Of a stretch of 64,000 nt of DNA, positions 11,798 through 23,855 are shown piece after piece. The notes below the pieces were generated by a model, which did no database searches, was not told the origin of the DNA, and worked only from the letters and a program-made list of their open reading frames with translations. Origin of the DNA: Mycteria americana. Taxonomy: Eukaryota; Chordata; Aves; Ciconiiformes; Ciconiidae. Made by a program: the position numbers and the translations under genes. The first letter of the stretch is position 1. Every line of letters starts with the position of its first letter. The stretch lies in assembly GCF_035582795.1 (NCBI RefSeq), contig NC_134366.1, positions 134,936,756-135,000,755 of the forward strand, in the 5' to 3' direction.

Positions 11798-14700
11798 TAT
11801 CCCAGGGGTAATTTGCACTGGTCGCAGGGATGGGGTGAGGTGGGCTGGATACCTGGCACAGGTTTGTGGGTGGCACGGCAAAGCCACCACCAGCTGCAGC
11901 GAGCGATGGCCGGGTTGGCTCCCCTGCAGGAGTGTAACATCTGCCCTTGCCTCACCCTCCGCACCACACTCCTCAAAACTACTTTCAATGCAGATCCCAG
12001 CGATGCTTTAACTCGCTAGTGCCACTTGAGGAGTGCGGTGCTCACAGACACGGCGTCACTCTGTGTGACAGGGAGCGGCCATCATTTTGTCACAGCAAAA
12101 TCAAAGCTGACAACAGAGACAAGCCATAATGTCATGCAATTAATTTTAAAAGTCTTTCATCTTCAGAGGAAAAAGAAATGCATTCTTGATTCACGGCTCC
12201 CTCCCAGGTCAGAGGGATGCCACGCTGCAAAGTGAAGCCTCGCGCTGGAAACATGCACACGTACAACTGACGTTAAGTGCTGTGAGCCCCACGGCTCACA
12301 GGGCCACGAGACCGCAGGGCTATGACCTTTTGCAGAGTTGCAGCCATGGCATGAAGAGAGGTGGCCATCTGCGTAGTCAGCAGTTCTCACTGCTGACTGC
12401 CAGCCTAGACTCAGAGCCAGGGTGAGTTTATAGAGTCTGTCCCAGAGAGCTGATTTTAAAACAACTTTTTTTTTTTTTTTTTTAAATATTAGCAGTGGAA
12501 CACACTGAATGATTTTAGAAAGATGCTAACTAAATATTCCATTATTATTAAAACATATATCAAGAGTATACAATTTATGTAGCTTTATAGAAAGAAATCT
12601 GCAGTTTTTAAAGCTCCAAGGTGTTAAGAGCTGTTCACAGGTAAATCTTTGCTGAGGATCAGATCCTCGGCTGCAAAGAAGGGAGGGTGTTATTGTGCCC
12701 TCAGGGGAGAACCTCAGCTTGAAAATGAGTTCAGCGCCAGAAAACCCTGCCTCCAGGCAAAGCCTTCTTTTATAATCTGTTCACTAATACAAAAGTGCAT
12801 TAATACAAATATGGTGAGTGGATGAATCTAATTTGTCATGTTGCCTCTGGGCAGGCTAGATCTAACTTTTAGCCTAATTTCGTTACTCGGCAGCTAAGTG
12901 AACCATCTGATCTTGTATCCTGTGGTCATTACTAGCTGTTAGAGGTGAAGAGTTCACTGCTTTGATAGATTTTCTCCTGTGAGTATTTGCGTTGATTCTT
13001 CTTTCCCTGAAATTACGGTTTGGCCTAACTTGAGGTAAAAGCCTACACTTAGGAAGCATAATTGTGTGCTTTATTAGATTTATTAAACCAGATTTGTATC
13101 ATCTAAGGCCTATTAAAAGGTCTACAGACTTCTACCAGCATTACCTGTCTTTATATATCCCCCCTCCTTGCCTCTTTACGTTCATACATCTCTAACACAA
13201 TGAGAGTCTCAGGCCATGGCTGAGATTCCTGGATACTCCAGGGAGGTTTACACTAGGCACAGGTGATCTCCTAGCATTAGTCTTCATCTTAAATATAATT
13301 CCCTCACAATTGCCCTATCATTTTTTCCCTGATTAAAGCAATTTTGCAGTTTCGATAAAAATCTCTCCTCTCCTCTTCCACTCACAGTGTAAAAATCTTT
13401 AAACTCTTGAGTAAACACAATAATTTTGTATATGTTTCTATGCTGAAATGTTGGGTTTAACAAAAAAAAGGTGGCTGACCTTTTCTTTAGCACTTAATGT
13501 TCCTCTGAAAGGGGTAAATATATGAAGACTGAGCCTTCTTGGGTTTCTGTAATTTAAGGATGAAAAGCCTTGCTGAACAATTATGGGTCTTCTCCTCTCT
13601 GACTTCCCAGATATCACTGCAGGTTTACCTGCCCAGTAATTAGCTGCAGGGGAGAACAATGCTTATGAGAGGTGGATTTACCCTGGAGGCTGGGGGGACG
13701 GTGGTTGTTCCCCCCACCGGAACACCATCCTGCTGCGTGACAAGGTGCAGGATTGCAGGTTGCCCCTCCTGGCTCTGCGGCCACTTGCTGTAAAGCCATA
13801 CAAGCACGTCCTCGCTAGACCTGCCACCAGTGCTGTGTTAAAGCTTTCTTAACCTTGGAGCTCAATGCTGCTAGAATAGCTTGGAGTCTTGCACTGTGAC
13901 CACAGAGAAGTGTCCCTGTGAAATGTAGTACTGCCGTCCTACACCTACAGAGAAGCTCACCCTGAGCACAACATACTCCAAATATAGTGTCTAGCAATTT
14001 TAGTAGCAGAGATGCTGAGAAATCAAGATAAGAATTATAGATCTGGAAGAAAAATGCCAGGAAATGGAATCAGAGAATAACTGACCAAAATACTTTTGTA
14101 GCCACTTAATCTATGTTAGAAAATGAATGCAGAAGGGGAGAAAGAGGGCATTTTCAAGATGTGCCTGAGACCAAACTGAAGTCATCACCTGAAAATTAAA
14201 GTAAATCTCAAAATGCAGACCAGGTGAAAATGCGGCACCAAGCAGCAGTGGGAGGGAGCGAAGCTGGAGCAGGTACGTGCCCATACGTTTGCTTCAGGAC
14301 TGACAGCAGTGCTTTGGCTCCTGTCATCAGGGCAGATGCATATAAATTGAAACAAGTTCATCTGAGAGTTGCAAGGAGGGTGAGGAGAGCAGAGAGCAAA
14401 TTTTTCCAGCAAGAAGCTATGGAAGACAGTGGTTTGTTCAGCCTCACAGAGCAAAGGTTGAAGTGGGTATGATCGTTCTCTACAAATACAGGAGGGAATA
14501 AAAACTGGGGAGAGAGAACAGGTATTTGAGAAAAAGGACAACTTAGGCATGAGATCAAATGGGTATAAACCGACCGAAGTATACCTTGGCTGCAAATTAG
14601 AGGAGTAGGTTTGCTAGTCTTCAGAGGAGTGAGATACCGAAACAGCTGGTCAATATGACAACCTAACTGATACACGAGTGAAAGGTCTGATATCACTTAT

Positions 14701-17700
14701 CCTAAGTGGTCACAGGAGACTAGATGCCCCTCAAAGTCTCATTAGGTTCCAATTTCTGCTCCCCTTTACAGCAATGGGACCAGAACACTATCTTCTCCCC
14801 AACCACAGGCAGGGGTGGGTTTTCCTGTGACTTGAAATTGCGCAAGATTTGTTCTCAAAAAAGAGGCCTTGTTTACTTCATAGAATGGAGGCGTTGTAGA
14901 TGGGGACAGGATTGAAAATCCTCTTAGAAGAAAACTGCCACTGACTCTAGTTAGCAACATGATCTTGAAAATCTTGAGATTTGACAAGTTTCTATAATAT
15001 GGAAAATCTTTAATCAAAACCATTGCAATTGTCATTTTTCCACCAGCAGCCACACGAAGCCCCACTGGGGCAAAATCAAAACAGTGGAAATTGCACTCCC
15101 ATCTGCAGTATTATCTCACACCCTGGGAAAAATCCCAGAACCCAAGTACTGTATGAACAGATGGGAAACAAAGCAAAACAGCTGATGACTCCACATAATG
15201 AGTCCTAATGGCCAGGGGAGAAAAGAAAAAGCAACAATAACAAAAATCCACTCAGAATATATCTGTTTATTAAGATTCAGCTCAGTGAAGTTTGAAATGG
15301 GCAAGGTAATAAAAATGCAAACCAGCATTAATACAGTAATAGCAAAGTCAGTTCAATCCGAGAGCTCGGTCGCATCCGTTTGATAATCCTGGGAGCAGCA
15401 ATGGCAACAGACACTTCCCCTGTCTTGGGCCATCTCTTCTGAACGGTCTGCATCCACGCAGCGAGCCTGTCACTTACGAGCTGTGGGATTTGAAAGCAAT
15501 GTAAATGGTGTGAAAATTCAGAGCACAGGGAAGAAAATCACCTCCCTTTCAGCTGTGGCCAAACCTTCTGTGAGCCCTGATGGACAGAAAGGGGCCTTGG
15601 GTTGCTTTAGTCAACAGGGAGCTAACACAAAAGCAAAGCATTTGCCTGAGGCACTCATGCTGGTTTTCGTTGATGAGCTGTTGTTTTTGGGAACAGCTGG
15701 AGGTTTTATCTGGGTGTGCAGCGTAATGAACAGTTATGGTGGATGATGGTTAAGCCTAGCAGTTAAAGAGTCAGAGACTGCTCTCAACATATCACTGTGC
15801 CAACAGGGCAGAGTCTTTTGGCCAGCCACAGTGGGAGAAGCATGCCTGTATCCATTTGGGTACCTAACCCCAGTGAGCGAGCATCCCCAATTGGAGAGAC
15901 GGATTCAGTGACTGGGGAACATGTGAAGGAGCTCAGTTCTTTGAAGAGTTTCCTTTTTCCCCAGTGTCACTCTACTTTTACACTTGGGTCCAGCAGCAGC
16001 AAGTAACCTGCAGTAGCACATTGCCTCCCTGTGACTCGTTTTTCTTTACAAGATCTGCCTTTCTGCAGCTGCATCTGGGTCACTTCTTGATGTCTGAACT
16101 TGCTCTTCAGTCCAAGTGACAAAGACTGTTCTCTGCCTTTGCTTGTTCCCCGCGCAGTCACCAAGCACAGCCTGGGAGATGACTGTTCCTTCCCTCTCCC
16201 AGGCATCAAAAGAGCGCTCGCTTTTAACCTTCTGCCAGTGCAAACAGGTCTGAAAACCTCGTGCAATTTAAAATTGCCCTGCAGAGAAAGAAAATTTTGC
16301 CTAACAGCTACATATATATTCTGACCAAACAACCTGGGCTTTTTAATAAAATTCATTTAATCAAAGTTTAATTAAGGATAACTTCAATCAAATTTGGGGT
16401 TAAAAATTATTCTTAGGATAACGTGGATTGCAAGAGCATTACCATCACCCAGTCAAGCTCATTAGAGACTCAGGGAATTCAGAGTTAGGGTAAAACTTTT
16501 CAAGAAGAGCTGAGCATGCTAATTATGAAAATGTACAATTTATGCATCAAGACACCATTAACTTTTCCTGCCGTGAAGTAGAAATTTGAGCACTTAAAGA
16601 TGCGATGACCTGCCTAGTGGTCCATCAAAAGCCCCCATATTAGGCATTTTGAAATTGCAGCTAAAAAACCTGTTGGAATGCGTTGCCCCATGTTGTTGTG
16701 TCAGAGCACGTGGATTTTTATGTCCTAGATTAGAGTGAAAGGATTTTAAAGTACAGACTAGGGTTTGCCATTCTTACCTCCTGATGTGTACGTTTTCAAA
16801 AGGACTGATCTTCAAATGAACTTGTTGCTGAAACTGATTGTTGCTTCTCAGAAATGGGATCCTGCTCCTGGAAAGAAGGGTATCACAACTGGCATACTCC
16901 AATGCCAACTGGAACAGCTTTAGATCCAAAAGGGGCCATTCATGGGGGTGACTTATGTAAGGTTTTTATTTACCCAGACTGGTTCCTCCATATGCCCAGC
17001 TGGGCTGTGCAAGGCAGACCTTTCTAGTTGTTATCCTTGGTGTGACCTTAATGTTCCTTTGCCATATGTTTCTGCTTTTATGGGTCATGTTTTATGTTGG
17101 TTCACAGTCAGCACCAATTTACTACAGAAATAGTAAAATACCAGCAAATAAAAATCAGCATGAAAATGTGTGAAAACTTCTCACGGCCCATGGATGGCAC
17201 CTGGGTTGCTCTGCTTGTAGCTGGGGTGCATTTCCACATGTGCTGGGGGAAAAGGGAAAGACTCCATGTAAGCTTTCCGTTAAAGTAGCTCTCTAATATG
17301 TGAGACCTATGGTGCGAGACTTACATTCACTATTTTATTATGAATTATTTCAAACAATGGAGAATTTCTGAATGCTTCTGTGGAGATGCTTCCCCCATAC
17401 GCAGGTTATGAATGAGACGTGTCTTGACAGTAAAGCAGGTGTCGCAGGGACATGCATATCATGTAATGTATGCATTACCTAGCAACATAGATTATTAGCT
17501 GCTGAACAGTTTTATAGCTTTTGACCGGAATTCTGCTAGTACATCAGAGAGAAATGGAAAGGAGCTGGTGGATTTGGCACGTTGGCAGGTTCCGGGGAGG
17601 CTGCAGGGGAGAGGGTGCAGAATATCCTCAGGAGCCAGGAGTGAGAGAAGCCAAGGAGGAGATCAGAGTAGCAAAGCCACAGCTGAACCAAGGACAGGAG

Positions 17701-18289
17701 GGACAGGTAGCTTGGTGCTGGGGGTCCCCTGGGACAAGGCAGGAGATTGATTGCTCTCTGAGGGCATTGACAGCATGGTTTTCATCTCTTTACAGCCCTC
17801 AATTACCAGTGACCAGTGCACGGGTGCACAAACACAAGCTGGAGGTGGGAATGGCAGAACCAGTGCTGTTCAGGCTGCCTAAAATATTGCATTGTAAATT
17901 ATGTCTTCAGCTGGCTATAAATTTGCCAAAAGTTTAGTAGTTTAGATTAGAGACATGACACTTAATAAAACAAATGGTTTTACACTCCTTATGTCTTTTG
18001 CTGCCCTGTGAAAAATCCACCTACATCTGGCTGAGTTACAAGCCTTTGGAAAGGCAATTCACACATGCTCTGTGGAAACATATTTAATTTTAGCATTTAA
18101 TGACCCTAAGGATTGCCTCGTGCTTTAGCTTGGCCTCCCAGAATAAATAAACTTGTTCAGTTTGGGTTGATGGTTCAACGCCCACAAGGCACATCTCCTG
18201 TCTAGGTCATGGGGTGCCGAGGGCTTTTGTAATGACAACTTCTATTTGTGATCACAACAATGTTCCCTGCACTAGGCCAGGCTGTAGCA

Positions 18290-18560
18290 AGACATGGAGC
18301 CGGGATTTGGCAGACCAAAACCCCATGGTCTCGGGGATGCTTCCTCCTCACTGTTGGCAGAAGAATTGGGGAGATAAGGATTCAGCGGTGAACCCAGCTG
18401 GGACACTGGGAACTGGGGTTACTGGGATGGGACCCCCAAGGCGGACTGAAAGATGAGGCAGGCATAAAGGACTGGAAGCAGCTGGGCTAGGAAGCACACT
18501 TGGTGAACAAGCAAATGGGGATGCTTAAGGGGAGAGCTGATGGAGACCAGGAGTGATCCT
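18290..18560. repeat. Diverged direct repeat, copy 1
   Basis: This segment aligns by eye with a copy about 1.09 kb downstream (19380-19650) in the same orientation. The best core begins GGGACACTGGGAACTGGGG at 18399 and continues through ACTGGGATGGGACC, GATGAGGCAGG and AAAGGACTGG. Similarity appears to be around 70-80% in the core and weaker at the edges. The family is not one I recognise. It could be an old tandem duplication, two insertions of an unidentified interspersed repeat, or the ends of a decayed retroelement. Confidence 0.5.
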
Positions 18561-19379
18561 TTGGTTAAGCCTGTTGGGTGCAGCCCTGGAGAAGTGGGTC
18601 CTGCTCGCCCTCTCTCCCCAAGTCCCTGCGTTGGCCTGGCAAGTCGCTTAAACCAAACTTCACACAGATGGTGAGATTGCACGTTGTTTATTTTCAGCCT
18701 GCCAAGCTATAGACTCTGGGGTCCAATTTCCAGAAATACGCAGCGCTCACCTGCAACAGAAATCAATGGGACATGTGCTTTGAACACACAAGCTGCCGTG
18801 TAATGCTGAGCACTCTGCAAAATCAGACCCTCGGCACTGGGAAATGGGCACCCCACGTTAGAGGAATACTTGGACCCTAATCTTACTGCGCTTTAGCTCT
18901 CCACATGCAAAATGCAAATAAAAAAACCCCTCACAGTCGTGCTATGGCAGTAAATGAATTAGCATTTAAGAGGCACACAAGTACTGCGCTGATGAACTCC
19001 ACAGAAAAGCTCAGGAGGGAATTAACAAAGGCTATCTTCAGAGCAGCCTTGGAATAATATGCAGCAAATGTGTCACAGAGCCACACGCTGAACCGCTAGA
19101 AGAAAGCAAAATAAATAGCCACTTATTAGCTTGGCACTATCTACCCTGAGCACTGAGGGAGGAAAGAGCCCTCTGAAAAAGAACAGAGCGCGCTGCTGGG
19201 GCTGGGGTGCAATGCGGGGTCACAACACCCCCACACACCTGGCCGAGTGGCTGCTCCTCCCACAGCCTCCATGTCGGCTTTTCCCACTGTGGCAGCGTTC
19301 GACTTTCCAGCCTAAATAGTACATCTGCAGGGTTGCTTTTGTGCTGCAGTGCTGTTCTAGCTAAGGACAGGAAATCTGA

Positions 19380-19650
19380 TGTAGGACGGGGGAGTAGGCA
19401 GACCGACACCCTTTGCTCTCAGGGCTCCATCTTTCCCGTTACTGCCACACAGAATTGAAGAGACTATGATGTGGTGGCAAGTTTGTTTGGGACACTGGGA
19501 GCTGGCATCACTGGGATGGGACCAAAAAGGGCAGACCGAAGGACGAGGCAGGTGTAAAGGACTGGAGTGTCTGAGCAAAGGCACTGGAAGCTGTTGGGCT
19601 AGGGGGAGTGCTTGGTGGGCAAGGAACTGGGGGTGAGCAGGAAAAGCGTG
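19380..19650. repeat. Diverged direct repeat, copy 2
   Basis: This is the partner of the copy at 18290-18560, in the same orientation. Its core begins GGGACACTGGGAGCTGGC at 19489. It carries an extra block of about 21 bp after AAAGGACTGG, near 19566-19586, that copy 1 lacks. Matching words also occur before the core (GGCAGACC, then GAATTG and GGGAC), so the homology spans at least 200 bp. Identity is not established. Confidence 0.5.
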
Positions 19651-22600
19651 AATGGTGATGACAGGAATGTGTGTGTGTGCAATATTCATAAAGTGGGAGA
19701 AGCAAATTTTCTTCGTTACTTGGCCATTGGATATCATATCCTGCATGCTTGTTAGCAGCTTTTGCCGAATCTGCTGTAAATAGGTGCTGAATGCTGCTGC
19801 AGTGTTGTCTTTATTTGGCCTCATGACTAGGCTTACCTTTTGATGGGTGACACATTGCACCCCAGGGGATTAAGAGTCTTCCAGGAGCTCCTGTCTGAAG
19901 CAGGTGCTCCTATTCCTTCTATTGGAAAAAAAAAGTGTGTAGAGGAGTCAGTCTACAGCAGAGAAAGGAAATGGAGAGGACAAGCGCCCACCCACGCCCT
20001 TCCCCTGCCCTGGACTTGGGATGTGACTGAGGCAAGATCTTGACACAGAAAGTCAGAAGCACTTAGGAGGAGGAGATATCAGGCACATCCACACTGATAA
20101 ACAAAAAAAGACCGAGATGTGCGCCCTAATTCCAAGGTTGGTGGCACAGACCAACTCCTGGCTGTATTGCTTGGGGATAGCCTCTGCTAGAGAAGTCTGG
20201 CCACGTTTGCCCTGCACAGCGCCTGGCTCTCGCTCTCCTCTGGGTCTCAGTGGCTTTGAGGCATAAGACTGGATGTGCTACGCCAAATACTTAAGCATTT
20301 CTGTATGTTTTCGCAGTTCAGAGTGTCTGCAGTAAGCTGAGATCTGTGCCATAGCCCACCAGAGAACTGTTTTGACAGCAAGTGCCAAAGGGTATGCTCC
20401 GCATCCCCTGGGGTGTGGGCTAAGGGACGGGTTGGGACAGGGTGCGCAGCTGGCCGGGCCGTGGTTAGAGCCAAATGCGGCACAGTGTCGCCCCTGCTGC
20501 TCGTCGGTGCAGACCCTGCAGTGAGCTGTGCCCAGGGCTTGTGGTGGGGAGAAGTAGCTGGGGCCAGCTGTCGGGAGAGGGGGGGCATGGAGATTGCTGG
20601 TGGGCACAGGGATGACGAGGGGTCTTGTGCTGGGGTTCACTCTGCGGCAGTCGCCTCTTTAGCGGTGCGGATGCACTCACAGGGACTTCCTCACACATGC
20701 AGTTAAGCACGGATCTGGGCCATAGTCGCCCCTGGCTTTGATGTCCCACGGCACTACTCGGAGACCTCTCCCTAGGATGTGCTAACCATCAGGGAGAAAG
20801 ATGGTCACTGATGCCATGGTGGCCACAAAGCCAGCTCCTGTTTGTGAAGCACAGCAGCTTGTCACTGTTGTCCTGTGGGCTAAGCACTGGGCTAGCAGTA
20901 AGGTTAAGCCAGAGCTTTCATGTTGCTTTGCCCCCTGACTCACCGCACCAGTGGATCACTTAACCAGCTCAGCTGTGCCCCCGGACACAGATGCTGCTTC
21001 ATCTCTTTGAAACGCCGCGGTTGGTGTATCAAAGCTGCCCCTCTGGGCAGGTCTCTGCAGCACAACGATGCCCTGTCTTAATGCAGAGCTGTGAGCCAGC
21101 GTAAGTGCAGAAGCTGCAGAGTTGCATTAGCAAGAGATTTCAGCAGGGCTTATTAGCCTGGGCAGAGAGCCACACTTCATGGCTGCTGGGCTGGAGCTGT
21201 GCACCGCTGAGCAGAGCTTGCCCGCATCTGCCTGCACCACCTGCGGGAGCATACACGTCTTTCAAGATTCCTTGCCCATGCATTTCATTTTCAAGTGCTT
21301 TAAATACTAAAAGGGTATCTTTTACCACAATTACTTCACACCTGCACAGCTGCATTGTTTCTGTAATACCAGGGAAAAAATCCTTGGTTTTCCCACCTGA
21401 TGAAGACATATACTCGAGGTGTGCTGCAGAGCACAGTCTGGGGTGCTGCACCCTCCTCTGCAGCCTGATGGGGAGGGAGGAGGGCAGAGAAAGAAAAGCC
21501 CCTCAGACCTTGTCAATACAAAAATTCACGGGTGTGATTTTAAAAAAATGCTTATTATGTTCTGTAAAGGGAATGAATAATTGGGAGATGAACAGCCCTG
21601 AGGTGCTGGTGAAATGGGAAGGGAATTAGAGGGAAATGAGCAGATGGGAGGTGAGAGGCAGATGAATAGAGTCACACGATACGATCTGATTGATTGGCTG
21701 CAGTATGTCACTCTCAGAGCTTGAAGCCTCCTGCACTTGGGGAAGAAAACATGCCACCCTCCTCCTTCCTCCACAAAACCCTCCAAAGGAAGCCTGGCAC
21801 AAATGTAATATGTCCTCGCTCCTGTGGGCTGCAGCACATCAGCATCGCTGTGATGGAAAGCATAACATGAGGGATCAGAGAACTGGAAGATGTCTTTTAA
21901 GGCAAGCATGCCATGATATGCTGGCAGTTACTGTTAGCTCAGTACAGGATTTTGGTATTTTATTTTTTGTGGGAAACAAAACTGATACCCAACAGACGTC
22001 AGTTCCTGTGAGCTGATGCACTCCAGCTGTATTCTGACAAGAGCCTTCTGAAATCAGTGCAGCTAGAAGGCCTGCATCCAGTCTTCTGACACGTTTTTTG
22101 ACTGAATTTGAGATAGTTGCAATAAAATGACCACACACACATAAAGCCATCTGCTCTCTTAGATACTGACGTACATACCTATGCAGTGCTGTCATTTGAA
22201 ATATATGGCTGACCTGCTGGAGAAACAGCTGGATAGTGTTGATTTTCCAGGCTTCCAAATATTCTTGTTGAACAGTAAAACAACCAAGGGGGGTTTGATT
22301 GACACTTTAAATGGAGCACACTCAAATGGTACCTAGGCTTCAGAAGCGAGACTGAGAATTCATTTCTCTTTCCATTTTCATTTTAGTCTCCTAAGCAAGG
22401 TTATCTAGCCTTGGAAACTAGGCTAGGAAAGTCTATGGGCATTGACTTGCCTGTTAACTACTTCAGACTTAGTTCCCAGCCCACAGTGATCACATTGTAG
22501 TTTTACAGGAGCTAAGTCTCCTGCATGTATCATGTTAAAGGACAGGCATGGGGTCTGCCAGCTCAGGGCCTTACACAGTGATCTTATCGGTGTGATACAA

Positions 22601-23516
22601 ATAATTGTCTGCTTGTGTTAAAATTTAACTCAACCAGATCCCCCACACCCTAGCATCTTCCAAACTGGTTACTGAGAATTTTTAGCTGAGAAAGGAAGAA
22701 AGCCAGAAGGTTTTGAATTCGAATATACTAATTTATAATTCCAAAGTTGCAGCACACACAGGACATGTGCCACCTTTCTGGTGAGTATTGAAGGTAATAT
22801 AGTGTGAGGTGGTCATGGCTATGATATGTAAACATTGCCTCCTAAATCATGGAACCTGTTCCCCCTGGTGTTAACAGATGAGAACTCATCAGAATGGGGA
22901 CCTGAATGTAGGTAACCCATGAATCATATGTTTAGAACAGGTCAGATAAATTGCACCCTGAGAATGTCTATTTCTCTCTGCCATTTATAGCACAGACTGA
23001 CCATAGATGTCTAATGGTGAGACGAATCACAAGTGACTAAAACGTAGTGACACGAGGTGAAGGCCAATGCAATTACTATTTCCTGCTTAGGTGATTAGTT
23101 TATATCTGGCCCAGGTCAAAATGACTTGGACATGTCTTGAACATTACAAACTACTTGCATTCATCCTGCAGGAACAACAGCACAGGTGGGGCTCTGCTGC
23201 CTAAGTATAGGCATCTTGTATGATTTTAGGCACTGTGATGTCCTCTTGGTCTCCATCTGTTACTCCAGAAGGACATGAGTCCCCTATAAGTCTTCTATAA
23301 ATCCTGGGTCATAACAGTCAGCCATAGAAGGTTGTCTTGGATACCCTAAGGTACCTTAAATGGCAGTAGGTATCTACATTTAGCAGCTAAATGTCATACA
23401 CATGGCCAAATTTGACACCCCAAAGGCATTATGAGCTTGGAAAGAAAATCATTGGCCTGTCAGGATAGAGAAACATGAATTGGAATGGTTCAGAGAAGCT
23501 GGTATTTCTGTGGGCA

Positions 23517-23855
23517 CAGAATCACAAAAAGGTTGAGGAAGGAACATCTGGAGATCTTCTACTCAACCCCCTGCTCAGAGCAGGGTCAGCTAGAGCAGGT
23601 TGCCCAGGACTGTGTCCAGCTGGCTTTTGAATATCTCTAAGCATGAAGACTCCACAGCCTCTCCGGGCAACTTGTTCCAGTGTTAGTCCATTCCCCCAGT
23701 AAAAACATTTGTTCTTATGTTAAAATGGAAGTTCCTGTATTTCAGTTTGTGCCTGTTGCCTCTTCTCCTGTCATTGGATATCACTGAGAAGAGTCTGGCT
23801 TCATGTTCTCTACTCTACCCCATCAGGTATTTGTACACATTGATATGCAAAGGCA
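23517..23855 (-). mobile_element. CR1 LINE fragment, antisense
   Basis: This is the 3' end of a CR1 retrotransposon on the minus strand. On the + strand it reads from AGAATCACAAAAAGGTTGAG through the diagnostic CCCCCTGCTCAGAGCAGGGTC, GCAGGTTGCCCAGGACTGTGTCCAG and CCACAGCCTCTCCGGGCAAC blocks, to TTTGTACACATTGAT. It is 5'-truncated, as is usual for CR1, and carries no coding capacity. The right end is approximate, because the sequence after about 23855 no longer follows the CR1 consensus that I know. Confidence 0.9.

Noticed and set aside
17521..17937. A 138-codon open frame in the last CLVS1 intron
   Set aside because: Composition is ordinary for GC-rich intron; no domain, no splice signals and no family that I know.
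19357..19860. A 167-codon minus-strand open frame
   Set aside because: It overlaps the second direct repeat, has no recognisable domain and lies in a GC-richer stretch where long frames occur by chance.
22250..23510. An old LTR or other interspersed repeat upstream of the CR1 fragment
   Set aside because: The texture is suggestive (phrases like TGATTTTAGGCACTG), but no boundaries, termini or second copy could be found in the window, so it is not called.
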